Position numbers and translations under genes: made by a program
DNA from: JAURFX01 sp038125265
Lineage (GTDB): Bacteria > Pseudomonadota > Gammaproteobacteria > Steroidobacterales > Rariloculaceae
Reading direction: 5' to 3'
Assembly (NCBI GenBank): GCA_038125265.1
Contig: JAYPDM010000001.1
Location: 1-64,000 of the forward strand
Length of the DNA: 64,000 nt
The notes under the pieces: generated by a model
Databases searched by the model: none
Seen by the model: the letters and a program-made list of their open reading frames with translations, nothing else
Told to the model about the DNA's origin: nothing
Shown here: piece by piece, positions 8,287 to 16,924 of the stretch
How positions within the stretch are numbered: the first letter of the stretch is position 1
How the letters are laid out: each line of letters starts with the position of its first letter

Positions 8287-9993
8287 ATGAGTTGGACTGA
8301 ACTAGAAACAGATGTATTGGTTATTGGGGGTGGAGTTGCGGGATGTATGGCTGCTGTTCCAGCCCTAGAAAGTGGACTTCAAGTAACAATCCTGGAAAAA
8401 GGTAAAGTATTAGATCATTGTGGAAGTGTTGGTTGTGGGGTAGATCATTACCTGACCATTATGGACTCGGGTCCAGAGTGGGATACTCCAGAATTTTTAA
8501 TTAAACATGTTCCTGAGCTTACAGATGGAATAGTAGATCTTGAGGTTACAAGTAAGCTCATCCACCAAATGCCAAGAGTTTTAAAAAAAATAGAATCCTT
8601 TGGCGTTAATTTTAAAGATCCAAGATTTAATGACTATTACCGTCTGAAATCTTTTGGCTTACCAGGCACATACCATATAAATTTTGATGGAACAGAGTTT
8701 AAAAAGCATATAGGTCAGCAAGTCAGAAAACTTAAAGGCAAAGTCCTTACAAGGACGATGGGCGTTCACTTGCTTGAGAAGGATAATAAAGTTTATGGTG
8801 CTGTCGCCTTTAACTTCAGAACCGGAGAATGGTATGCCATAAAAGCAAAATCAGTTGTTATGGCGGCAGGTGAAGTTAATCGTTTATCCAAAAATGCCTC
8901 CGGTATGCCCTTTGATAGCTGGCACTGCCCATTTAACACGGGTGATGCGCATAGGATGGCATTTGATGCGGGAGCAATTTTAACAAACATGGAATTTGTG
9001 GAGACCACTCTAACTCCGAAAGGATTTTCAGCGCAAGGATTAAATGCTCTTGTAAGCGAGGGCGCGCACTTTGTCAATAAGCAGGGAGAGCGCTTTATGT
9101 TCAAATATGACGAAAAAGGCGAGAATGCTAGAAGGGCTGTCATTGCAGATGCCGTGATTAATGAGTACCTGCTAGGAAACGGGCCAATTTATGCTGACTG
9201 CAGACATTTGCCTAGCGATGTTCTTGATCACATGGAGGCGACTCTTCAAATTGATAGATATACAATGCCAGCCTTCTATGAGCAAAAGGCCTTAAAGTTC
9301 AGGGATGAACCGGTTGAGGTTTCGATCTCTGAGTTAAGTATTCGAAGAAGTGGAGTTTACTTTAGGGGTAGTGGTCTTGCAGTTGATACCGAGGGACATT
9401 CTTCAAAAGAAAACCTTTTTGCTGCTGGGGACTGCGCATCGGTCTCTGGAGGTATTGCTGGCGCGGCAGTCCTTGGGCATATATCTGGAGAGGGTGTCAG
9501 TGCTCATGTAAAAAAAATGAATGGATCAAAATTACCAGAATTTGATGCTGATGAAATCAGTAGAATAAAAAATGAAAATGAGCATCACCTCGTTGCATCT
9601 GGTTTGAACTGGAGAGCCTTTGAGGATAAAACGCGAGAAATAGTAAGCGATTACATTGGGGTAAGAAGGTCCTCAAAATCATTAGAATTAGCAATGCAAA
9701 CTTTGGCCTCTTTAGCAAATGAAGAAAGCGAGATGAAAGCCGATGATCTTCATGGACTCATGAGGGTCAATGAGACGAAAAGTATAAGGTTATCTGCTGA
9801 AGTGATGGCAAATGCTGCAATGGCTCGAACGGAATCTAGAACCGGTTCCTCTCATTTTAGAAGCGATTTCCCAGAGACTAATGAAACAGATTGGAAAAAA
9901 TTTGTTTTGGTATCAAAAAATGAAGATCAAATGAATATAAATTACAGCGATGCTAGCGAATCTCTTGCGTCAGCATTTGATAGAGAGAAGTAA
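8287..9993 (+). CDS. FAD-dependent AprA/fumarate-reductase-like flavoprotein
   Basis: A 568-residue flavoprotein of the succinate dehydrogenase/fumarate reductase/APS reductase alpha-subunit superfamily. The FAD dinucleotide fold is at the N-terminus (VIGGGVAGC, 12-20, then an acidic strand end ILEKG). The second FAD segment is FAAGDCASVSGG in the C-terminal third. No SdhA-type histidine for covalent FAD is apparent. It is followed 2 bp later by a two-cluster ferredoxin gene, the arrangement seen in AprA/AprB. However, nothing else of sulfur metabolism (sat, qmo, dsr) is present, and it sits directly ahead of TTT transporter genes. It more likely oxidises or reduces an imported organic acid. 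Substrate unknown. Confidence 0.85.
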   Translation: MSWTELETDVLVIGGGVAGCMAAVPALESGLQVTILEKGKVLDHCGSVGCGVDHYLTIMDSGPEWDTPEFLIKHVPELTDGIVDLEVTSKLIHQMPRVLKKIESFGVNFKDPRFNDYYRLKSFGLPGTYHINFDGTEFKKHIGQQVRKLKGKVLTRTMGVHLLEKDNKVYGAVAFNFRTGEWYAIKAKSVVMAAGEVNRLSKNASGMPFDSWHCPFNTGDAHRMAFDAGAILTNMEFVETTLTPKGFSAQGLNALVSEGAHFVNKQGERFMFKYDEKGENARRAVIADAVINEYLLGNGPIYADCRHLPSDVLDHMEATLQIDRYTMPAFYEQKALKFRDEPVEVSISELSIRRSGVYFRGSGLAVDTEGHSSKENLFAAGDCASVSGGIAGAAVLGHISGEGVSAHVKKMNGSKLPEFDADEISRIKNENEHHLVASGLNWRAFEDKTREIVSDYIGVRRSSKSLELAMQTLASLANEESEMKADDLHGLMRVNETKSIRLSAEVMANAAMARTESRTGSSHFRSDFPETNETDWKKFVLVSKNEDQMNINYSDASESLASAFDREK

Positions 9994-9995
9994 CT

Positions 9996-10271
9996 ATGAG
10001 TGAAGAAAAGAAAGTCCATAATCCAATAAAAATTGACCCTGAGGTTTGTGTTAAGTGCAACCTTTGTGACTGGATTTGTCCGGGAGATCTGATATATAAA
10101 AAAGAGGATGATAGAACTACTTTGCCTGATGTGAAATATCCTGATGAATGCTGGTACTGTGGTTTGTGTCAATCTATATGTCCGGTTGATGCAATTGAAA
10201 TCATCTTTCCTGAAGAAATGATAAATTGTAAGACTGATGTTAGGAGCCTATTAGGTAAAGACGTAGAATAA
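9996..10271 (+). CDS. AprB-like ferredoxin with two [4Fe-4S] clusters
   Basis: A 91-residue electron carrier. Two classical Cx2Cx2Cx3CP motifs are visible: Cys18, 21, 24, 28 and Cys52, 55, 58, 62. Each Cys from one motif plus the distant fourth would complete the other cluster, as in bacterial 2[4Fe-4S] ferredoxins. It is shorter than dissimilatory AprB (about 150 residues), lacking that protein's C-terminal tail. Placed 2 bp after the flavoprotein gene and 4 bp before tctA, it is the likely electron acceptor or donor of the flavoprotein. Confidence 0.9.
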   Translation: MSEEKKVHNPIKIDPEVCVKCNLCDWICPGDLIYKKEDDRTTLPDVKYPDECWYCGLCQSICPVDAIEIIFPEEMINCKTDVRSLLGKDVE

Positions 10272-10275
10272 TTCT

Positions 10276-11769
10276 ATGGACATTATTGATGCTGCCTTAA
10301 GCTCTCTAAATCTTTTACTAACATATGACGTTATGATTATGTTGTGCATAGGTGTCATTTATGGCCTATGCGTAGGTTTAATGCCTGGACTCGGTGGCAT
10401 TGTTGCAATTGCTCTTTTACTTCCCTTCACCATAGGATTTGGTGTTATACCAACCCTTGGGCTTTTACTTGGTGCTCACATTGCTACTATTTGGGGTGGC
10501 TCAGTGACGAGCATACTGTTTAATGTTCCTGGAGCTGCCAAAAGCCTTGCTCTGGTTTTTGATGGGCATCCAATGACACGAAATGGTCAAGCGAGCAGAG
10601 CTTTAGGTGCTTCTGCCATGGCTGCCTTACTTGGAGGTATAATTGGCGCAATTTTTTTAGCATTGAGTATTCCACTTGTAAGGCCAATCATGCTCAGCAT
10701 TGGGCCAAGTGAGTACCTCATTCTCGCGCTTTGGGGTCTCAGTATCATCGCAACTTTTAGTGATGGTTCAATGATAAAAGGCGGCATTGCAACTTGTCTT
10801 GGAATGATGGCTGCCTATGTTGGTATGGATCCAATAACCGGAACACCTAGATTTTGGATGGATTCAATTTATCTTTTAGATGGCATTTATTTCCCTGTGG
10901 CGATGATAGGCCTTTTTGCAATTTCTGAAATGCTAAAGCTTTATGTCAAACAAACTTCTTTTGTTGAAAGAGTCGAGGGTGAAGAGACAAGCACCCTGCT
11001 TTCTGGATGCATGGACGCCTTTAAACATTGGTGGTTAGTAATTAGATCAAGCTTGTTGGGGCTTTGGATTGGGGTGCTTCCAGGAATTGGAGCGAGCGTA
11101 GGAGGAATTGCTGCCTATGCGCAAGCCGTTCAAACCTCAAAAAATCCTGAAAAATTTGGCAAGGGTGCAGTAGAAGGCGTTATTGCCCCAGATGCTACAT
11201 TAGGGGCTAATGAGGGTGGAGGATTACTCCCAACCCTTGCCTTTGGAATTCCTGGAGGAGAGAGTATGGCAATCCTCCTTGTAGCTTTTCTTAGTATGGG
11301 TATTGTGCCTGGACCACAAATGCTCACTACAGATTTAGATTTAGTTTTTGCGATGGTCTGGATAATTGTTTTTGCAAATATTTTTACTGCGATTATTGGT
11401 CTCGCCATCTCGCCTAAGCTATCAAAACTTCCAGGACTCAATCCAAACATCATGATACCGATCGTATTATCTGTTTGTCTATTCGGAGCCTATGTGACTC
11501 GAGGATATTTTGCTGATGTCATATTGGCATTCCTTTTTGGTGTTATTGGGTATTATATGGATAAGTATAAGTTCTCAAGAGCAAACTTTGTTATTGGAAT
11601 GGTCCTTGCCGAGATGATAGAAAGAAATTTACATATTTCTCTCGGCTTACATGGTAATTATTTTATTTTTACCCAGCCTGTCTCAATCTTTCTATTATTC
11701 TTATTATTTCTAACAACAGGCCTCTCACTTAAAAGAAAAAACAGCAAAAAGGAACAATTAAGTGTCTAA
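10276..11769 (+). CDS. tctA: Tripartite tricarboxylate transporter large permease subunit TctA
   Basis: Inner-membrane protein of 497 residues, the normal TctA length, with about 10-12 hydrophobic helices. Both halves show the inverted-repeat signatures: MPGLGG (near 37-42), NVPG, FDGHPMTRNGQ, then LPGIGA and FGIPGGES. It is the second TTT permease in the window, and unlike the leftward one it is not fused to TctB. It begins the tctA-tctB-tctC series, with tctB overlapping its end by 8 bp. The solute is unknown; citrate is only the founding example of the family. Confidence 0.93.
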   Translation: MDIIDAALSSLNLLLTYDVMIMLCIGVIYGLCVGLMPGLGGIVAIALLLPFTIGFGVIPTLGLLLGAHIATIWGGSVTSILFNVPGAAKSLALVFDGHPMTRNGQASRALGASAMAALLGGIIGAIFLALSIPLVRPIMLSIGPSEYLILALWGLSIIATFSDGSMIKGGIATCLGMMAAYVGMDPITGTPRFWMDSIYLLDGIYFPVAMIGLFAISEMLKLYVKQTSFVERVEGEETSTLLSGCMDAFKHWWLVIRSSLLGLWIGVLPGIGASVGGIAAYAQAVQTSKNPEKFGKGAVEGVIAPDATLGANEGGGLLPTLAFGIPGGESMAILLVAFLSMGIVPGPQMLTTDLDLVFAMVWIIVFANIFTAIIGLAISPKLSKLPGLNPNIMIPIVLSVCLFGAYVTRGYFADVILAFLFGVIGYYMDKYKFSRANFVIGMVLAEMIERNLHISLGLHGNYFIFTQPVSIFLLFLLFLTTGLSLKRKNSKKEQLSV

Positions 11770-12187
11770 AATTAACGGTGAAAAGTTTTTTATCATTTGT
11801 TTGCTCGTATTATCGATATGTTATTTTTTAGGGTCGCTCGCTTTTGGTCCAAATGCCCGCCTTTTACCATTACCTGTCTCACTTGTTTCAATCGTTCTTT
11901 GCATTCTTGCGATTGCATCCAGAAGAGAGTCACAAGTTGATAAAAAAGAAAGCATTCAGAGAGAGCTAAAGGGGATATTCCTTATTCTATTTTTTGTAGC
12001 ACTGATTGCATTTGTTGGTCCCGCAGTAGGCTCAGGTATATTCTGTATGATTTATATGCTTAGAAAGCAAAATTTAAATATCTTAAAATCACTTGCTACT
12101 TCGATTTGCGTTGCTTTATTTATTTATTATATTTTTTATCACTTCCTTCAGTTAACTCCCGATTCAAATTTTCAATTATTGTACTAG
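11762..12187 (+). CDS. tctB: TTT small membrane subunit TctB
   Basis: A 141-residue protein with four hydrophobic stretches, matching the size and topology of TctB (DUF1468). The start is GTG, inside the last codons of tctA, and its stop TAG overlaps the GTG start of the binding-protein gene (TAGTG). Position between tctA and tctC is the strongest evidence, as TctB sequences are poorly conserved. Confidence 0.85.
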   Translation: MSKINGEKFFIICLLVLSICYFLGSLAFGPNARLLPLPVSLVSIVLCILAIASRRESQVDKKESIQRELKGIFLILFFVALIAFVGPAVGSGIFCMIYMLRKQNLNILKSLATSICVALFIYYIFYHFLQLTPDSNFQLLY

Positions 12188-13170
12188 TGCGAAAAATACT
12201 TCTTACCATAATTTTCTTTGCTCAGAGCTTATTCGCTCAACAGAATCCTATAGATGGTGACTCATTAACTATTGTTGTTCCTAATGCTGCAGGCGGATTA
12301 ATGGCACGCTATGCAAGAATGGTTGAACCTTACTTAGAAAAATATCTTGAGATGCAGGTAAATATCAGGATTATGACAGGCGGAGGTAACATTAGAGGAA
12401 CAAATTATGTATGGTTTGCTGAGCCTGATGGAACAACCATTGGCTTTACCTCGATCCCTTCACTTGTTTTGGCACAATTCTCAAATAGTCCCGCTGTTCA
12501 ATTTGATATAGAAGAATTTAATTTTCTTGGAAGAGTTTCAACAGAACCGAGAGTATTAGTTGTGGGGGTACAATCAAATATTAAAGATGCATCAAGTCTT
12601 GTAGATTTGGGTAGAGAATTTATTTACCCATCACAGGGCACTGATGAAGATTTTTTTACTATGATAATTCTTGCAGAAGCGATAGGCCTAGAACTTAAGC
12701 CAATCATGGGTTATAACGGCAATCCAGATACTGCCATGGCAATCATTAGAGGAGATGGTGATGGACAAATTACGTCCTGGCGCGCCTCGCTTGCCTCAAT
12801 GCAGAACGGAGATCAAATTCCCATTCTTAATATTGGAAGAGAGCTCTATGAAGATTTTCCAAATGTACCATCGGTACTATCTTATGCCAACAATGATGCA
12901 ACCGAGGCGATGACTGCTGTTGTTGATATGCTTGATACTCATAGAGGGTTTTTTGGTCCTCCTGGCCTAAGCGATGAGATTGTCAGTTATTTGCGCGAAA
13001 AAATATTTCTAGCCCTTAGTGACCCAGAATTGCTAGAGCTAGCAAATCAAAATGCCCTCCCACTTGTTCCCTCCCATGGAGCAGAAGAAGCCACAAAAAT
13101 CAATCAATTAGTCTTATCTGAAAGCTTGATTATGCCTATACTTGAGTCTACCCTTAATACATTAAGGTGA
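12187..13170 (+). CDS. tctC: TTT periplasmic substrate-binding protein TctC
   Basis: Extracytoplasmic binding protein, 327 residues. I start it at GTG 12187, overlapping the tctB stop. An in-frame ATG at 12106 lies far inside tctB and would place tctB-derived sequence before the signal peptide. From the GTG, a short basic start, hydrophobic core and SLFA-Q cleavage site form a signal peptide. The mature protein opens with the TctC strand LTIVVPNAAGGLMARYAR and a MTGGGNIRGTNYV loop, positions that bind carboxylates in Bug proteins. It should deliver ligand to the TctAB permease just upstream. Confidence 0.88.
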   Translation: MRKILLTIIFFAQSLFAQQNPIDGDSLTIVVPNAAGGLMARYARMVEPYLEKYLEMQVNIRIMTGGGNIRGTNYVWFAEPDGTTIGFTSIPSLVLAQFSNSPAVQFDIEEFNFLGRVSTEPRVLVVGVQSNIKDASSLVDLGREFIYPSQGTDEDFFTMIILAEAIGLELKPIMGYNGNPDTAMAIIRGDGDGQITSWRASLASMQNGDQIPILNIGRELYEDFPNVPSVLSYANNDATEAMTAVVDMLDTHRGFFGPPGLSDEIVSYLREKIFLALSDPELLELANQNALPLVPSHGAEEATKINQLVLSESLIMPILESTLNTLR

Positions 13171-13174
13171 TGCT

Positions 13175-14263
13175 ATGAAAAGAAGAGAAATTTTATCCGG
13201 TCTTGCAGCAGCCACTGCGCTGACTGCCTGCGGTAATAATCAAAATAATACAACTACACAACTATCTACAGAGCAGTTTAACTGGAGGATGGTTACGACC
13301 TGGCTACCAAACTTCCCAGGACTGGGAACCGGTGTTAATACCCTAGTTAAATACATAAGGGAACTTAGCCAAGGAAGGCTAAATATATCTGTCTATGGCG
13401 CAGGCGAGCTTGTTCCGGCTTTTGAAGTTTTTGATACTGTAGCACAAGGCGCAGTTGAGATGGGTCATGGAGCAGCCTATTATTGGCGTGGCAAAACAGA
13501 GGCTACGCAATTTTTTGCTACGATCCCCTTTGGTATGACAGCACATGAGATGAATGCTTGGATGTATTATGGTGATGGCCTTGATTTATGGCATGAGCTT
13601 TATTCTGAATTTAATCTAATAGGATTCCCTGCAGGAAATACTGGGGTGCAAATGGGTGGTTGGTTTAATAAACAGATCAATTCAATAGATGACCTCAGGG
13701 GTCTTAAAATGCGAATTCCTGGAATTGGCGGAGAAGTTTTAAGGAGAGCCGGTGGAACACCAATCAATCTTCCTCAATCTGAAATTTATACTGCTCTACA
13801 AACTGGAAGTATCGATGCTACCGAGTGGGTCGGGCCATATAATGATTTAGCAGCAGGTCTCCATGATGCCGCACAATACTACTACTATCCCGGATGGCAT
13901 GAACCCGGTACCACCTTAGAGTGTATGATTAATCTAGATGCGTGGTTAAGTCTACCGCCTGATCTAAGATCAATTGTGATGATTGCTTGCCAAGCTGCAA
14001 ATTTAGATATGATGTCCGAATTTAATGCCAGAAATGCAAACGCATTATCAACCCTGATTAATCAAGAAGGCATTGACGTTCGACCTTTCCCAGAGGAAGT
14101 AATGGCGAGGCTAAAAAGTATCACTAATGAGGTCATTAATGAGCTAGCAACCGAAGATGCAAGGGTCGAAAAAGTATGGAATTCTTACCGAGAATTCCAA
14201 AGCGAGGCAAGATCCTGGCAGGAAGTTTCTGAGCAAGCATACATGGAAAGTACTGAGGAATAA
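13175..14263 (+). CDS. TRAP-type (DctP/TakP-like) solute-binding protein, orphan
   Basis: A 362-residue periplasmic binding protein of the TRAP family. The N-terminus has KRREIL followed by a hydrophobic stretch ending LTAC (Cys19), so it may use the Tat route and/or be lipidated. Family marks include YGAGELVPAFEVFDTVAQG, the LRGLKMRIPG segment whose Arg normally salt-bridges the ligand carboxylate, and the YTALQTGSIDATEW motif. It resembles 2-keto-acid-binding TakP proteins. No TRAP membrane subunits (DctQ, DctM) occur anywhere in the window. The protein sits 4 bp after tctC inside a TTT operon and may work with a remote TRAP permease or an unconventional partner. Confidence 0.88.
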   Translation: MKRREILSGLAAATALTACGNNQNNTTTQLSTEQFNWRMVTTWLPNFPGLGTGVNTLVKYIRELSQGRLNISVYGAGELVPAFEVFDTVAQGAVEMGHGAAYYWRGKTEATQFFATIPFGMTAHEMNAWMYYGDGLDLWHELYSEFNLIGFPAGNTGVQMGGWFNKQINSIDDLRGLKMRIPGIGGEVLRRAGGTPINLPQSEIYTALQTGSIDATEWVGPYNDLAAGLHDAAQYYYYPGWHEPGTTLECMINLDAWLSLPPDLRSIVMIACQAANLDMMSEFNARNANALSTLINQEGIDVRPFPEEVMARLKSITNEVINELATEDARVEKVWNSYREFQSEARSWQEVSEQAYMESTEE

Positions 14264-14266
14264 ATT

Positions 14267-14890
14267 ATGAAAATTTATTTAAATATAATATTTGCATTGG
14301 CTATGTTTGGCTGTGCCTCCAGCACGATGATCTCAGGAGATCATTCTGATCCAACAAATAATTTATTACCTTCCCATATCGACGAATCATGGACTAGCTT
14401 TTTTTCTGGAGAAGATCTTAATCAATTTACTTTTATCGGTGATGCGGAGTGGGAGATTATTGATAATTACGTGGAAGCTGTCGATGGATTGCCAAAATTT
14501 TTAGTAACCAATTCCGCATTTAGAGATATTGAGCTGTATGCAGAATTTTGGACCAGCCCAGATGCCAATAGTGGTATTTTTGTCAGATGCCAAGATATAC
14601 ATAACATCGCAGCTGGTACATGCTATGAAGTTAATATTTTTGACCAAAGACCTGACCAAAGATACAGAACAGGAGGCATTGTAAACTTCGCTGAGCCAAT
14701 GGGATTTCAAAATGCTGCAAATCAATGGAATCAATTTCTAATACGCATCGTTGGAAATCATATTGAGGTTTACCTCAATGATGAACTCATGGTTGATATG
14801 GAGGACGATACTTTCTTTGCTGGGCCCATTGCCTATCAATGGAGCGCAGGAACTGTACGATTCAGAAACCTCTGGTTTCGAGTTTTATAA
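14267..14890 (+). CDS. DUF1080 (3-keto-disaccharide hydrolase domain) lipoprotein
   Basis: A 207-residue exported protein with a lipobox MFGC (Cys16). The rest is one jelly-roll DUF1080 domain: WTSFFSGEDLNQF at the start, the characteristic NSGIFVRCQD segment, a YEVNIFDQRPD strand and NQFLIRIVGNHIEVYLND near the end. Several members of this family cleave 3-keto-glycosides produced by Gfo/Idh-type dehydrogenases, and a Gfo/Idh gene lies in the divergent operon. Whether this protein is catalytic or only binds a ligand cannot be told. It is 3 bp after the TRAP binding-protein gene. Confidence 0.82.
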   Translation: MKIYLNIIFALAMFGCASSTMISGDHSDPTNNLLPSHIDESWTSFFSGEDLNQFTFIGDAEWEIIDNYVEAVDGLPKFLVTNSAFRDIELYAEFWTSPDANSGIFVRCQDIHNIAAGTCYEVNIFDQRPDQRYRTGGIVNFAEPMGFQNAANQWNQFLIRIVGNHIEVYLNDELMVDMEDDTFFAGPIAYQWSAGTVRFRNLWFRVL

Positions 14891-14892
14891 GG

Positions 14893-15426
14893 TTGGTACA
14901 CATACTCAAAGACCAAAAAAATCAATTTGGTATAGTCTCAATAGCCTTACACTGGATTGTAGCTATTGCATTACTCATGATACTCCTATCAGGCAGAGAA
15001 TTAGCTAATGGAAACCCTAATCTATCCTATGATGAAATCTTACTTGTACATGCTCGCGTGGCATATTTAGTATTGCCTTTTTTTCTTTTCAGGCTCTATT
15101 GGAGGCTAAGGCAGGGCTATCCAGAATTTACTATCTCAAAGAAACTGAGTCATTTTATTCCTCCTTTTCAATACTTTATCTTGATAAGTATATTTTTTAG
15201 CTATTTATCCTGCTACTTCATCCTAAATATGGATACAAATTTATGGTATTTAAAGCAGGAGAATATAGCGAGCATGACCACGGAAATATCGATTCATACC
15301 GTTGTTGCGAAGACTGCCTTTTTATTAATAATCATTCACATCATAGCTGCAAGCATACAGATCCTATTTGCAAAGAATGTAAATGCACGCAGGATGATAT
15401 CATTACCTGATAATGAAAAAACTTAA
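14893..15426 (+). CDS. Cytochrome b561-family membrane protein
   Basis: A four-helix diheme cytochrome b of about 177 residues. Histidines sit in helices at ALHW (His20), LVHAR (His53), SIHTVV (His135) and IIHII (His149), the four expected heme ligands. The start is uncertain. I use TTG 14893, two bases after the DUF1080 stop, which gives the usual short tail before the first ALHW helix. An ATG at 14839 would overlap the upstream gene by 52 bp. The gene overlaps the next by 14 bp. It could pass electrons between quinones and a periplasmic or ferredoxin partner such as the AprAB-like pair, but that link is inference. Confidence 0.8.
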   Translation: MVHILKDQKNQFGIVSIALHWIVAIALLMILLSGRELANGNPNLSYDEILLVHARVAYLVLPFFLFRLYWRLRQGYPEFTISKKLSHFIPPFQYFILISIFFSYLSCYFILNMDTNLWYLKQENIASMTTEISIHTVVAKTAFLLIIIHIIAASIQILFAKNVNARRMISLPDNEKT

Positions 15427-15895
15427 TCATTACATCACCTTTTTACTTTTACTATTCTCATCTTCTCTTGCGGCTGAGAAAGTAAATTACTTTATAGCCT
15501 ATACCCAGCAAGAAAATGGCATTGTAATTGAAAATTGGGATGGTTATGAGCCAACGCTTGGATTAAATTTTTCTCAGATCATTGATTATTGCACCTCAAC
15601 TCATTCTAATTATTCAATACCTACTTTTGAGGTCTATGATTTGACTGACCTTCAGATCAATTGTTATGACCGCGATGGGAATGAGATTAATGAAGTGCCA
15701 TTAATCCTAAGTATAGAGAGCCTGGGAGATATTTTTAACCTGAGTGGTGCAGAGATTTATTTCACGGATAGAAACTATCCCTACATCAGATTATGGGCAG
15801 AATGCATTTATGAGAGATCTGGGGGATCAAGGTTTACTTTTCCTATAATTTTTCTTAATGATAAAGCCTTTATTTCAAAAATTATTCAACCATGA
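15413..15895 (+). CDS. Secreted protein of unknown function
   Basis: A 160-residue protein with a clear signal peptide (basic start, leucine-rich core, cleavage near SLAA-E at 21-22). The mature part has several cysteines that could form disulfides and a beta-rich, aromatic composition. I do not recognise a family. It overlaps the cytochrome b561 gene upstream by 14 bp and the kinase gene downstream by 4 bp, so it is translated as part of the same operon. Confidence 0.7.
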   Translation: MKKLNHYITFLLLLFSSSLAAEKVNYFIAYTQQENGIVIENWDGYEPTLGLNFSQIIDYCTSTHSNYSIPTFEVYDLTDLQINCYDRDGNEINEVPLILSIESLGDIFNLSGAEIYFTDRNYPYIRLWAECIYERSGGSRFTFPIIFLNDKAFISKIIQP

Positions 15896-16887
15896 TACCT
15901 GAGGCAGTGATTGAGAGTTATGGCCTTGGCCATGGTTCAATAGAAGCTATCAATACTGGACTGATTAATGAAACTTGGAAATTATCAACCAAAAAGGATG
16001 ATTTTATTTTTCAAAAAATAAATCCTATTTTCCCAGAACAAATCCACGAATCGATTCATAAAATCACAAAAATACTTTTGCAAGATGACATTGGCTCTGT
16101 TGAGATAATAAGAACTAAAAATGGAGAACTAATCCATAAAGAAAATAATGAAATTTGGAGGGTTACGAAATATATCTCAGGTGATAATTTTGAGATTACC
16201 CCAGATGCTGAGTATGCTTTTAGTCTTGGGAAGGGATTGGCTCAAATGCAAAAATGCCTTCGTAATGTAAAGCTTGAACTTCCCATAAGAACAATCAAAG
16301 AAACCGATAAGTGCTATGAAGAGTTAATTTCTCTCATAAAATTGAATCAAGATCACTCACAGATTAAAACTATTCATTTGTATGCTGAAGAAATAAGCAA
16401 AGAGTATGATGCTCTTGATCAAAGGTTACAAGTTGATGATAGTCAAATGATCCATGGGGATCCTAAAATATCTAATGCAATCTTTGTAAACGGGTCATCT
16501 GAAATTAGAGCTTGGATAGATTTTGATACCATCGCCGTTCACAACCCCTATGACGAAATTGGAGATGCTATTCGGTCTTGGTGTAATCCATTTCATGAAT
16601 CAGATACTGAGAGTCAGATCGATCAAACATTACTTAAAGCAGCTCTAGAGGGCATTCTATATTTTGATATGTATAGAGAAATAAACAGTAAATCAGTCAT
16701 TCAATTTTATACAAAGAAAATAACGCTTCGGTTGGCAATGCGTTTCTTGACAGATGCAATGACAGAAAATTATTTTTATTGGGACAAAAGCAAATACGAT
16801 ACGCTCTCGGAACAAAATATTGCGAGAACACGCGCGCAACTCAATTTACTGAAATCAATTGACTCTGCATTTATGACACTTCTGTGA
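15892..16887 (+). CDS. APH-fold small-molecule kinase
   Basis: A 331-residue protein of the aminoglycoside phosphotransferase/choline kinase fold. The catalytic loop HGDPKISN is at 188-195 and the metal-binding motif IDFDT at 209-213. The N-lobe has a glycine-poor nucleotide loop (NTGLINETWK). Family relatives phosphorylate sugars (N-acetylhexosamine 1-kinase), homoserine or choline. As the last gene before hemA and overlapping the secreted-protein gene by 4 bp, it closes the accessory island. A sugar kinase role would fit the neighbouring sugar-type enzymes. Antibiotic resistance is unlikely. Confidence 0.8.
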   Translation: MIPEAVIESYGLGHGSIEAINTGLINETWKLSTKKDDFIFQKINPIFPEQIHESIHKITKILLQDDIGSVEIIRTKNGELIHKENNEIWRVTKYISGDNFEITPDAEYAFSLGKGLAQMQKCLRNVKLELPIRTIKETDKCYEELISLIKLNQDHSQIKTIHLYAEEISKEYDALDQRLQVDDSQMIHGDPKISNAIFVNGSSEIRAWIDFDTIAVHNPYDEIGDAIRSWCNPFHESDTESQIDQTLLKAALEGILYFDMYREINSKSVIQFYTKKITLRLAMRFLTDAMTENYFYWDKSKYDTLSEQNIARTRAQLNLLKSIDSAFMTLL

Positions 16888-16924
16888 CAGTAAAAAACTA
16901 AAATTCTTATATATTCAGCGATCT

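Noticed and set aside
12106..12186. An upstream start for tctC at 12106
   Set aside because: It lies inside tctB and places unrelated hydrophobic sequence before a normal signal peptide.
15892..16887. Aminoglycoside resistance gene
   Set aside because: Only the general APH kinase fold is visible, and the context is a metabolic operon.
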